NCBI GenBank assembly: GCA_963575745.1
Contig: CAUYUJ010022082.1
Span: 124,001 to 188,000 of the forward strand
DNA from: Prorocentrum cordatum
Taxonomy: Eukaryota; Sar; Dinophyceae; Prorocentrales; Prorocentraceae
Length of the DNA stretch: 64,000 bases
Direction of reading: 5' to 3'
Under the pieces are notes generated by a model, which was given only the letters and a program-made list of their open reading frames with translations, did no database searches and was not told where the DNA came from. Below are positions 41,544-51,059 of this stretch, one piece after another (position 1 is the stretch's first letter; each line of letters opens with the position of its first letter). Made by a program: the position numbers and the translations under genes.

Positions 41544-44001
41544 TCAGCGCTTCGGCGCAGCACCAGCGTCGGGCCCCTTCTGGAAGAGCTCGCTGCCTTT
41601 CTCGATGGCCCTCGTGTTGGTCATGGCAGGCAGCACGCACACGACATCGTCCTGGCGCTCGGACTCGGACTCGGCGCTCCACGTGCTCACCATCACCCTC
41701 ACCGTGGACCACGCCACGTTCACCTCCGCGGTGTCAGGGGTCGAGGGGATGCACCAGCAGGGCACGATGAACTGCGCCGTCTTCTCACCAGGCAGGGTCG
41801 TCTTCTGGAGCAGCCACATCTCGTGCTCGGCCTCTGGCATCTTGATGTTCACGGCAATCCCGTTCTGCGGCATCTTTGCGCCGTGCCCGATGTTCGGGGT
41901 CAGCGGAATCAGTTCGAGTTGGCCCTTCGCGCACCGCTTGTCGGCCACGACCTTCTTGCCAGACTTCGCGAACGTGATGGTCAGCTCAACCGTGGGGGCG
42001 TACTCCCTGTATGCGGAGTCGAGGGCCGCCCTGACGAAGGCCCGCTTGAGCTCGCTCATCACCTCCTTATTCAACAGCCCGATGGCCGTGCCACCCGCCA
42101 CCTGCACGACAGTAGATTCTTCCTCGGAGATCACTTCGAAGTCGTCGACGAGCTTGCTGGCGGAAACCTGGAGCTCGTGTTCTGCCTTGCGCTTCTTGGT
42201 GACAGGGGTGCCGCCCTCCTTGAACAGCCTTGTCAGCGGGGCGCCGTCGTCCAGGACCAGCTTGACCTCGCGAGGAGAGAGGCGCAAGAGGAAAGCAGAG
42301 GAGGAGGATGAGGAGGAGGAGGAGGAGGGGGATGAGGAGGAGGAGGAGTTAAGATGACAAGGGGCATAGCAGCAGCATCGGTCAAACCTTGCCCTCGCCG
42401 AGTTCCAAGATGACCCATGTGCCCTCCACGTTCGCGCCATTCCTGCCCTTGACCTTCGCCTTGAGCTCGAAGCCCTTGCTCTCGAGGATGTCGGTCTTCA
42501 CGACGTGGCCAGACGAGCCCGAGCTCGACTCGTACTGCACCATGGCGGCCACGGCAATCTTTGGCTCGTCGGGCACGGTCACTTGCCACGGGGGCTCTAC
42601 GTGCGCCGCGGCGGGCCAGACCTCGCGCACGTCATGGACGAACTGCTGCACCACGGAGTCTAAGTCGTCGAACTGCTTGCGTCCACGAGCTTTCTTGCCG
42701 TACGTCGTCATGACCATCCGCGCGTCGAGCTCGAACAGGTGGGCGTCCGTAACCTTGCAGCCCTCCTTCAGGTAGTGCACGGCCGAGCGATGCTTGGCCA
42801 CGGCGTCGAAAGCCATGCTGCGAAGTTTCCCAGACTCCACGGCCTGAACATCAGAGCTCGTGATGAGCCGGACGCCGCCGTCCCTCATGTACTGCTCTGG
42901 CGCACCCAAGGACGCCTTCATGCACGCAGTGACCCACTCGTGGACCTGCGATAGCCGAGCCTTCCCCAATATACTGAAAGTGACCGAGCCCACGTCGCGA
43001 GCGTTGTCCCCCAAAGTTTTGGCGAACGCCTTCAGCTCTTGCAGGAACACTGGCGGGTTGCCTCCGCCGAAGTTCTGCACGCGCGTGGCCATGGCATCGA
43101 CCTGCCCCTTGAGGTACGGGCGCGTGCGCTCGATGTCCCGCACCACTGACGGCATCGTCGCATTGCCAAAGTGCGCGACCCTGCGCATCTTTGCGTGAAT
43201 CTGCATCAGGGTCTGAACCTTGCTCTGCAAGCGATGCGATCCGTGCCCAATGGTGTGTGACTCGGAAAGGAACGCTGCAAGGTCTGGCACCTCAGCGACA
43301 ACTTCGGCTCGAATGGCAATCCACGTGAGACCCGTCTCCATCGCCTCCTTGATGCGAGTGTACGCCCTGAGCACCGCGTCCTGGCTAATGCACCCGTCCT
43401 CGTTAACGAACTCCGTCTCGTAGCTCTTCGTGCAGTGCAAGATGCAGCGAAGGACCTGGTTGGTGTTGCTGCATGCGATGCTCAACATCTTCATAGTGTT
43501 CGAGGCCCTCGCCAAATAGCCCTCGCTCGATGCAACGAGCTCCTCGTTGAAGCGCACCTGCTTTGAGCCCTCGTCCCCGTTGCCAACCTCGATGGCCACT
43601 GGGTCCTTCACCTCGGACCAGCTCCAGCCAGACCGAATGATGATGCCTGCCAAGATGTGCACCTCGTGCCACTCCACTCCAATCCCGAATCGGTTGTCGG
43701 GGTGGACCCCGACGTCGTCGGGTACAGCCGTCGCGCGGTAAGCCAGCCCTTTCTCCAGCAGCAGCTGCGCCAACTTATCAGCTGCTGCGTTCTGCTGCTT
43801 GGCGCCCTGCTCATCAGCGTTCTGGTACTGGGCGATCACGGCCCTCAAGCCCTCCGCCAAGTCCGTGAGGGCGGCCTGCAAACTCTGATGCATCGGCATT
43901 GAGCGCCGCAGAAGCCCTCCGAAGGCGAAAGCACTAGCTCGGCCCCGAACGGGGCGGCAGGGAGGGCCCGAAACGGCTTGAGCCAGTGCGGCTATGCTCA
44001 T
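41544..44001 (-). CDS. two-exon transposon accessory protein, about 778 residues
   Basis: Exon 1 (44001-42388, 538 codons) begins MSIAALAQAVSGPPC and ends ILELGEGK. Exon 2 (42266-41544, 240 codons) begins VKLVLDDGAPLTRLF and ends GAAPKR. The 121-bp intron (42387-42267) has GT and AG ends, leaves the frame in phase 0 and carries a TCC-rich pyrimidine tract before the acceptor, so the joint is convincing. Exon 1 includes DDVGVHPDNRFGIGVEWHEV and GWSWSEVKDPVAIEV, later SHTIGHGSHRLQSKVQTLMQ. Exon 2 has a basic KKRKAEHE, then KGQLELIPLTPNIG and QFIVPCWCIPSTPDTAEVN. I recall proteins of this build beside the transposase in other dinoflagellates, but no function. Without splicing the gene would end at 42382. 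Confidence 0.65.
42267..42387 (-). other. GT-AG intron with TCC-rich pyrimidine tract
   Basis: The donor reads AAG then GTTTGA. The acceptor reads CTCCTCGCGAG before GTCAAG. Between them lie a stop codon in the exon 1 frame and a long CTCCTC tract. Length 121 bp, phase 0. Confidence 0.7.
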
Positions 44002-44284
44002 GGTTTTGTTTGCTTCTGCGCGTGATCAGATGTGTATGTGTGTTGATGGTGCGTCCTGCTTTGCTTGGAGGTTTTTGCCGCGTTTGCCGCATGCTCGTTT
44101 CTGCTGACGCCGTTGCTCGTGCGTTTGCTCATTGTTTGGTCATTGCTTACTTTTTATGCGCGTGACTGAATATGTTGATGCATCTGCTTGTCTTTTTTGT
44201 GTTCTGGGTGGGGGGGGGGGCGTTGTTTCGGGAAGCCGAGCTGTATGCTCGAGATCGGGCTGGCGCGGGCAGGGAGCGCGTCCC

Positions 44285-44574
44285 CAACTTCGGTAATCAA
44301 GTTAGCTAACCAACTTAAAACCGACATAACTAACCTACTTGTAACCATCATAGTAACTACATGTAACTATCATACGATCCCAATTTGAAATCCACATGGG
44401 GTTAGGCTAACTAGGTTAGTAAAGCCCCGAACCGCCGAAGATGGATAGCCTAAGCGGCCTAAGTAGACGGGGCGCTTAATAATCACTTAGGTTGGATGTA
44501 TCCTGGGTAGGAAGGTTATAAGTAAGTTATACCCACCTTATACCAAACATATAACGGGGCTATCTACTTACTAT
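44285..44574. repeat. right terminal region of the candidate transposon
   Basis: An AT-rich stretch is full of GTTAG, CTAAC and AAGTAAG motifs. On the minus strand it contains AAGTAGGTTA and GCTAACTTG in the same order and spacing as the left end. It also holds the palindrome GTTAGCTAAC. Confidence 0.6.
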
Positions 44575-45660
44575 CCGCCATGACCCTCCCAGTAGGGGTC
44601 TGGGGACCGATGTTGGACAGACTTGGGACGGGCGGTCGGGCCGCCGTTGTCCCACCGCCGTTGTCTCAACTGGCCCTCCGCCGAGGCTCGGCCGCTGCCG
44701 AAGGTGTCCCTGGCCCAAGTGGAGCGCAAAGCTGGGGATACTCGGCGGGCTCCACAGGGCTCACGAGGCCCAGAGGGCCCCGGAGGCTCGAAAATGGGGC
44801 GAGGCGCTGGGGATGATTGGTGGCGCGCGCAAGGGGGGTGGCTCGAGGGGGGTTGCCTTCGAAAGAGCCCCCCTGCTCTCCGAGAAGCCCCCCCCCCCCC
44901 CCTCGCGCCACCCCCCTTGTGCGAGCCGCCGGGTATCCCCAGCTTTGCGCTCCATTTTGGAGCCCCTGGGGCCCTCTGGGCCTCGTGATGGGGTGCGCTG
45001 TAGGGCGTGGGGCCGCCCTGGAGATCCTTGGGGGGAGGGGCCAGGGAGACTTCTGGCAGCTCCCCGCCCGACAGGGGAGGGCGGCGAGCGAGCGACGGGC
45101 ACCAAAGGAGGCCGATGTGTCTCGGCTCTCTGGGTCAAGAGAGGCCCCTGGGGCGGCGCGCTGCAGAAGAATGGCGTGCGGCCGCTGCCCTCGCGATCCC
45201 GCAGCTGCTCGGCAGCTACAGCGCCCCCGAAGCAAGCGGGGGGAGGCGGAGAGGGATGAGGAATGTTGAGCCGCAAAAGCTCTCGCAAACAGACAATGCT
45301 GAGGCACGGCGGACTTCCCTCATGGAGGACGATCGTGATGAGGAGGAAAGCAAGGGGAGGGACGAGGGAGAGGCTCCCTCCCCGCTTACACCACCTACAA
45401 CCTCAATTAGTACCATCTCTCCCTCCCTCTCTCCAAGATCACTCTTCCGCCCAAGGGTCTTTATCTATTCCGTCTCCCACTTCCCACTTCCTACATCTTC
45501 CCACTTTCTAAAGTTTCGCGACTGTTCTGCGGCAACCCATGTTACATCCCCCTACCCCCACCAGGCCAAAGAGAGTAAACTACTGGCGCCACACTATTCG
45601 GAATAGTGACGGCCCGGACAGGCCAAACCTTCCGGACCCAGATGCGTGCATCCCCCTCGT
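44575..45660. other. intergenic GC-rich region
   Basis: No gene is seen. It contains the foldback at 44760-44990 and a C/T-rich part at 45380-45530. Confidence 0.5.
44760..44990. repeat. ~115 bp imperfect inverted repeat (foldback)
   Basis: The left arm contains CACGAGGCCCAGAGGGCCCC, then AAAATGG and GCTGGGGAT. The right arm is its reverse complement with scattered changes and a longer C-run. A further copy of one arm segment (GGAGCGCAAAGCTGGGGATA) lies at 44705. The arms meet near 44872, so a long hairpin is possible. Confidence 0.8.
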
Positions 45661-45670
45661 CCAGGATGCG

Positions 45671-47306
45671 TCACGACTTGTACACAAACTCGCCGAACTC
45701 GGACTTGATGGTGCACTGCGCTCCCGGCCCTTGACCGCTGCCGTTAGTTGGCAGAGCCTCCACGCGGCCCACCACCTGCGCTGCCACGCCGAACGAGCGG
45801 GAGATCTCAATGATCCTGGCGGCGGTGCTACTGTCCGTGTAGAGTTCCATCCGGTGCCCCATGTTGAACACCTTGTACATCTCCTGCCACGGCGTGCCGC
45901 CCTGCTCTTGTATGACCTGGAACAGCGGGGGCACCGGGAACAGGCCGTCTTTGACCACGTGCAGGCCCCTGCCGAGGAAATGTAGGATCTTCGTCTGACC
46001 GCCGCCGCTGCAGTGCACGATGCCGTGCACCTCGGGCCGGCACTCCGCCAGCACCTGCGCAATGATCGGGGCGTACGTGCGGGTGGGGGACAAGACCATC
46101 TTGCCCGCCGTGACCTTGTGGCCACCGCCAATTTCGACGATGTCTTCCAGGTCAAGGCGCCCACAGTACACCAGCTCGGAGGCCAAGCCGGGGTCGTAGG
46201 TCTGCGGGAATTCGGCGGCCAGCTCCTTGCGGAACACGTCGTGCCGTGCTGCGGTGAGTCCGTTGCTGCCCATGCCGCTGTTGTACTCCCTCTCGTAGGT
46301 GGACTGTCCGAAGGAGGCCAGGCCAACAATCACGTCGCCCTCTTGTATATTCCTGTTGTCTATGATGTCGCTGCGGCGCACCCGTGCAGTGACGGTTGAG
46401 TCCACAATGATGGTCCGAACCAGATCGCCGACATCTGCAGTCTCCCCGCCCGTGGACACGATGTTTACCCCGTGCTCCCTCAGCTCCGCCAGCAGACTCT
46501 CGGTACCACCGATGATGGCCGATATCACCTCTCCAGTCACCAGGTGTTTGTTGCGGCCTATGGTGCTCGAGAGCATGATGGGGTCCTGCCCGCACACGCC
46601 CACGCAGATGAGGTCGTCGAGGTTCATCACCAGCGCGTCCTGGGCGATGCCGCGCCACACCGAGAGGTCCCCCGTTCTTCGCCAGTACGCGTAGGCGAGG
46701 GACGACTTCGTGCCTGCCCCGTCTGCGTGCATCACGATGCATAGAAGAACAAACAACTGTACAGACATACACTCTCGGAGGTCCGCGCGGATTTCTTGGA
46801 CCTGCGCCAAGGGCAGGGCAGGGGTGCCCCCCCTCGCGGCCCAGCGCAGATCCAAGGAATCTGCGCGGAGCTCTGAAAATATACGTTTATGCAGCTTTTC
46901 CCTCTTCGAGATGCAGTGGTCCTCGCTGCCGCACAGGTAGTCGGGGACCACCTGGGCGAGGAAAAGAAAGGGTCTTACGCGAGATGACATAGCGACCTTA
47001 CGCCGCGGCTTACGTGGGCCGCCAGCGCGGCACGCTGCATTGGAAACGAAGACGCTTGCGCGCGACCTTCCGCGGGCAACTTACGCGCCAATGTCGGTGA
47101 AGACGAAGCCGTTTCTCTGCGTCGCTCACCTTGCAGAACGCCCTGGGGTACAGGCCCTTGTCCAGGTTGGCGATAGCCGCGTGGACATCGCCCTTGTTCG
47201 CGGAGACCCCGCGGCCCGCATACTTCGCAGCGTCGCCGGCGCTGGCCTGGGCTGGAAAGGTCTGCTGGTCCGGCGCCATCTCGTGGCGGTCGGTCGCAGT
47301 CCCCAT
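45671..47306 (-). CDS. purM: AIR synthase (phosphoribosylformylglycinamidine cyclo-ligase), three exons, Bacteroidetes-like
   Basis: Exons are 47306-47130, 46951-46910 and 46735-45671, giving 427 residues. The enzyme closes FGAM to AIR using ATP in purine synthesis. Motifs: HADGAGTKS (residues 76-84), GGETADVGD (169-177) and GMGSNGLT (227-234). The N-terminus (GRGVSANKGDVHAAIANLDK, then AFCK) and the two exon joints fit, as I remember it, the Bacteroidetes-type PurM, which is distinct from the domain of the fused eukaryotic protein. That points to an old transfer from bacteria. Intron 1 (47129-46952, GT-AG) is ordinary. Intron 2 is an introner-like element, 174 bp with one repeat copy. It has no stop in frame, so unspliced RNA would add 58 residues. 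The start follows a spliced-leader relic by 18 bp. All key motifs are intact. Confidence 0.92.
46742..46909 (-). mobile_element. introner-like element forming PurM intron 2
   Basis: The 168-bp element is flanked by the direct repeat TGCATC (minus strand; 46910-46915 and 46736-46741). Its two ends align as inverted repeats without a gap for about 70 bp: TCGAAGAGGGAAAAGCTGCA against TAGAAGAACAAACAACTGTA, on to CTCCGCGCAGATTCC against GTCCGCGCGGATTTC. Removing the element with one repeat copy restores EDHC-IV-MHADGAG, the length expected of PurM. No GT-AG pair fits that joint, so splicing would be non-canonical. Introns with terminal inverted repeats and target duplications are known as introners in dinoflagellates and relatives. 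Confidence 0.88.
46952..47129 (-). other. PurM intron 1 (GT-AG, 178 bp)
   Basis: The donor reads TGCAAG then GTGAGC. The acceptor reads TTTCTTTTCCTCGCCCAG before GTGGTC. It is phase 0, and the joined protein reads AFCK-VVPDYL as expected. It has no inverted-repeat structure like that of intron 2. Confidence 0.85.
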
Positions 47307-47321
47307 GCGACGAGGGAACCA

Positions 47322-47342
47322 AACGAGCCAAAATGGCTACAG
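47322..47342 (-). other. spliced-leader relic upstream of PurM
   Basis: The plus strand has GAGCCAAAATGGCTAC at 47325-47340, a 16-base exact match to the reverse complement of DinoSL, with 17 of 21 positions matching overall. The PurM start ATG is the first ATG downstream. This is the clearest sign that the gene was rebuilt from a trans-spliced mRNA. Confidence 0.9.
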
Positions 47343-47344
47343 AG

Positions 47345-48085
47345 GACGGATCGGATGGGGAGGACGGCAAGGAGGGGAGGATATGGGTGTGGGCAGGAGG
47401 GCCAGTGATAGAAAAGGCTGGAGCAAACAGAGGGTGATAGGGGAATCGCGCTGTTTACCAAGCACGAGCGTCACAGCCCCACCCCCACTCTCAGAATATT
47501 GGAACCAGCGCTGGCACAACAGAATATTAGCCCCTCTTGAGCGGGCGTGGGTTGGTTTGCTCACGGGCTGAATGCGTGGCACTCACTGCGCACACGTCGC
47601 ATGCTGAATCATTGAAATCACGGATGCAGATTGAGCGTGCAGATTGACCGTTACGCATGGCGTAACTCTCGATCTGCGATGCGCGCACGGCCCAGCTGCA
47701 GATTGACAGCGCAAACTCTCGCGCGGCGTGGGCGCAATCCTGACAGAACAATCACTAAAACCGCACTCTGCCTGCCGCGCACGCCCTGATCTCGAATCGG
47801 CGCGGCCGCCCGACAGAAACTGCACTGCCGTGGCCTACGTCAGGAGAAGGAGGAAAAAGAAGAAGACGATAAATGGGGAGCAGGCGGAGGAGGAGAAGCA
47901 GGAAGAAGAGGAGGAGGAGGAGCAGGAGGAAGAGGAGGGGGGGAAATAATAACAGGAGGAGGGAGGAGGAGGAAGAGGAGAAGGACCAGTGCAAGCCCAA
48001 GACGCATCATCGATGTTGCAATAAGCCCTCCAAGGTTCCTCTTCGTATGTCCATGCAATATTCATTTTCCACTGTAGGAATTACC
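47345..48085. other. intergenic with GGA/GAAG-rich stretch
   Basis: No gene is seen. A purine-rich stretch of GGA and GAAG triplets covers about 47840-47985. The palindrome-like motif around ATTGAC/ATGCGTAA at 47625-47720 is loosely repeated (AGATTGA three times). Confidence 0.5.
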
Positions 48086-48089
48086 CCTT

Positions 48090-49545
48090 CTGGGAGACGA
48101 CACTCTGAAATCCTGGACCGCACAAGGATACCATTCCTGGGACATCAACGCCACGAATCACCGTTACTGTTGCGTCCTGACGAGCCAGAATCGTGATGGA
48201 ATTCCATCCCTCGGACTTCTAAACTGAAAATCAACGTAACTGTTGCGCCATGTGCATCCTACATCGCGACAGAACACAAGTCCTGGTACGCTAGCCATGG
48301 GAGCCCTTGAAATTGCTGCAAAGTCTTACGACGAATATTCGCACGGCGCTAAAGCGATAATAAAAAGTTTAAAAGAACAGCCCTCCATCCTTCTGTTCCA
48401 ATTTTTTAGAACGGATGTGCACGGCGCTGACACGAGAGCCTCATTGACAAAAAAACGGCACGCCCTCCATCCGGGACGCTCTTGCAAACTTCGGAAACGA
48501 ATGAGCACGGCGTTGAGGGGAGAGCCTCAATCTGAAAACGGACCGCCTTCCATCCGTCAAACTTTTGCAAACCTTTGAACCGAATGTGCGCGGCGCTGAA
48601 ACGAGACGCACATTTTGAAATTGGCCCGCCCTCAATCCGTGAAGCTCTTGAAGATTCTCAACTGAAGGTCCGAACTTGGTGAGTACCTCTCAGGCGAAAC
48701 GCGTGACCTGCCCTACCGACACGTCTCGGGGTGTGACAGGGGAAAAACACAAGGAGCAGGGGTGGAGGAGGAGGAGGAGGACCAGTGCAACCCCAAGACG
48801 AATCAACACTATAGCAATAAACCCTCCCTCCAAGTTCCTGTTTCAGCAGCTCCTGCGCGGCTTCATTTGCACAAGAAGACATGCCCCATTAGAAGACAAT
48901 CGTCTGAAAACCCAGAAGTGTGTCAGAACTCCATTTCTGGGGTTCAACGTCGCGAATCACTGTTGATGTTGCGTCTTGACAAGCCTGAATCGTGCCAGAA
49001 CGCCGTTCCTGGGATTTCAACACCGCGAATCCATGTGACCCTTGCGCCCTGACGTTCCGACATCGTGCAAAAACCTATTCCTGGTGCGCTAACCATGAGA
49101 ACCCTTGAAACTGCTGCAAACTCTTAAGGCGAAAGTGCGCGGCGCGACGGCGAGAACAACATTTTGAAAAAAGAGCCACCCTCCATCCGTCACACTCTTG
49201 CAACGAATGTGCGCGACGCCAAGGCGAGAGCCACATGTTGAAGAGATGCCGCCCTCCATCCGCCAAGCTCTTGCAAACTTTGAACCGAATGTGGCCGGCG
49301 CTAACGCGAGAACCACATTGTGAAAATGAGCCGCCCTCCATCCGTGAACCTCTTCCTTTTGCAAGCTGCTGGACCGAATGTACACGGCGCTAAGCCGAGA
49401 GCCACATGTAAAAAACGGACCGCCCTCCATCCGTGAAGCTTTTGTACATTTAGAAGACGAGTGTGCGCGGCGCTGAGGCGAGAGCCATATTTTGAAAACG
49501 GACCGCCCTCCATCAGCGAATCTCTTGCAAATTCCAAGCTTCGGG
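48090..49545. repeat. two interleaved ~75 bp minisatellites
   Basis: Unit type A (GCCCTCCATCCGTNAANCTCTT, then GAACGRATGTGCRCGGCGCT, then GAGAGCC) recurs at about 48330-48660 and 49100-49545, about ten copies in all. Unit type B (TTCCTGGGATTYCAACRCCG, then AATCACYGTTACTGTTGCG) recurs at about 48090-48300 and 48900-49080. The order is B-A-B-A, so the pair was probably duplicated as a block. Confidence 0.85.
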
Positions 49546-49599
49546 ATCGTAGCGTGTGAAGAATTTCAAGCGAGACGCCCAGCCCGCCCTTTCGACCAA

Positions 49600-50400
49600 C
49601 TGCGGGGTGCGACGGGGAGGAATTATCTGTCAGGAAAACGAATCGAGGAGAAGGAAGAGGAGAAGGAGGAGGAAGAAGAGGAGCAATACCAAGAGCAGGG
49701 GGAGAAGCAGCAAGAAACTCCCGCCCTCCGCGCGGCGCCTTCTGGGCCTGCGCCACCTCCAGTAGCTTCCGGGACACCCGCGCGGGGATCACGCCCTCCT
49801 GTTTGAGGGGAAGGTGGGAAGGGGCCCTCCTCCTCCTCCTCCTCCTCCGCCTGCTCCTCCTCCTCCTCCTCCTCCTCCTCCTCCTCCTCCTGCTCCTCCT
49901 CCTCATCCTCCCCCTCCTCCTCCTCCGGGGGAGGTGGGTGGAGGGCGGGAGGACGGGCGGAGGGGAGGGAGGGGGAGGGGCGGCCCTGGCCAGCACTGGA
50001 AAGCCGATCCAGTGAGAGAGAGAAAGAGAGCGCGCGCGCAGAAAAAGCAACGATGGAGGAGATGAAGCCCGCTGCGCTTCAAGAGGGCGAAACCGACATC
50101 GGACAGCAAGGGCCCACCAAGGCGAACTCATAACAATCGGGCGCGCTTCAACCAAATAGGAAAGTGAGCATAAACAATGTGTGCAAGTCGTTGCTATTTT
50201 TGGTAACGACGAGGGAGGGGGAAGGAGGAGGAGGAGGAGGAGGAGGAGGAGAAGGAGGAGGAGGAAGAGGAGGAGGAGGAGGAGGAGGAGGGGGGAGGGG
50301 GAGGGCGGGAGGAGGAGGGGGAGGAGAAGGAGAAGGAGGAGGAGGAGGAGGAGGAGGAGAGAGGGGTCGCGGAGGAGGGAATGGGGGGGAGTTTTCTGAC
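49600..50400. repeat. GGA / TCC triplet tracts
   Basis: GGA-rich at about 49640-49700, TCC-rich at 49825-49930 and GGA-rich at 50205-50370. The reversal of strand between neighbouring tracts would allow triplex or cruciform pairing. The sequence between 49930 and 50200 is GC-rich without a gene. Confidence 0.9.
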
Positions 50401-50514
50401 CACGGCGAGCCCCCGCCACGAGTAACCCTGAGCGGGCGATAATGGTACCCCGGGGATAATAAAATTCGGGGTTCTGGCGGGGATAATAAAAGATTTTCCC
50501 AGGGAAGGTACGTT

Positions 50515-50590
50515 CTGATGATGACGACGACGACAACGATGATGATGCTGATGATGCTGATGATGATGATGATGATGCTGATGCTGATGC

Positions 50591-50628
<38 letters not shown>

Positions 50629-50675
50629 CTGATGCTGATGCTGATGCTGATGATGATGATGATGATGATGGCCAT
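50515..50675. repeat. (ATG/CTG)n triplet microsatellite
   Basis: ATG and CTG triplets run for about 160 bp. Confidence 0.95.
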
Positions 50676-51059
50676 GCTCAGCGTTTTTGATTATGTTGCT
50701 AGTCAACATGAGATGATAGCAACTTCGAGTCGCAACCTTCCCCGTGGATTATAAAGTCAGGCCTTCGCGCCCCTCTCCACAATTAAATCCCATTGGACGG
50801 GGATAAGAAAAACAGGAGGGCTTAAGGGGCGGGAGGGGTACATTATTATCGCCCGCACGCGGTTAAGTTCCCCGACCTACGTAGATCTAAGGAGCGGCTC
50901 GAAAACCATAGCCCCTCCCGATCCCCACATTGTCCTTCTTTCAACGTCTTGACTGTATCCGCGGCGGCACACACCAGACACCCTTCGGGGTCGCCAGTGC
51001 CTGCTGCCGCGGGCTGGTATGATGTCTCGTCAGGGGGATGGCTGGTTTCGACGTGATGT

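Larger units (their letters stand above)
33215..44574 (-). mobile_element. large multi-gene DNA transposon (candidate), 11.4 kb
   Basis: Five genes, all on the minus strand, lie between two AT-rich flanks unlike the GC-rich surroundings. The left flank starts TTACTAAGTACTTAGCTTAG. The right flank, read on the minus strand from 44574, starts ATAGTAAGTAGATAGC. The first 26 positions match at 17. Further in, AAGTAGGTTA and GCTAACTTG occur on both sides in inverted orientation with similar spacing. The gene at the left end has DDE-transposase-like motifs. I see no target-site duplication at these limits, so the ends are approximate. Accessory proteins resembling these recur, as I remember, in many dinoflagellate gene sets as unnamed proteins. 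Confidence 0.6.

Noticed and set aside
40242-42311. A 689-residue open frame on the plus strand
   Set aside because: Its first part is a translation of the TCC repeat (poly-L/P/S) and the rest is antisense to exon 2 of the two-exon gene.
46910-46990. PurM start at the Met at 46990
   Set aside because: That Met lies in intron 1. The real N-terminus (GRGVSANKGDVHAAI) is in exon 1, joined by a GT-AG intron.
49301-50536. A 411-residue minus-strand frame
   Set aside because: It crosses the GGA/TCC tracts and the 75-bp minisatellite. The sequence is repeat translation.
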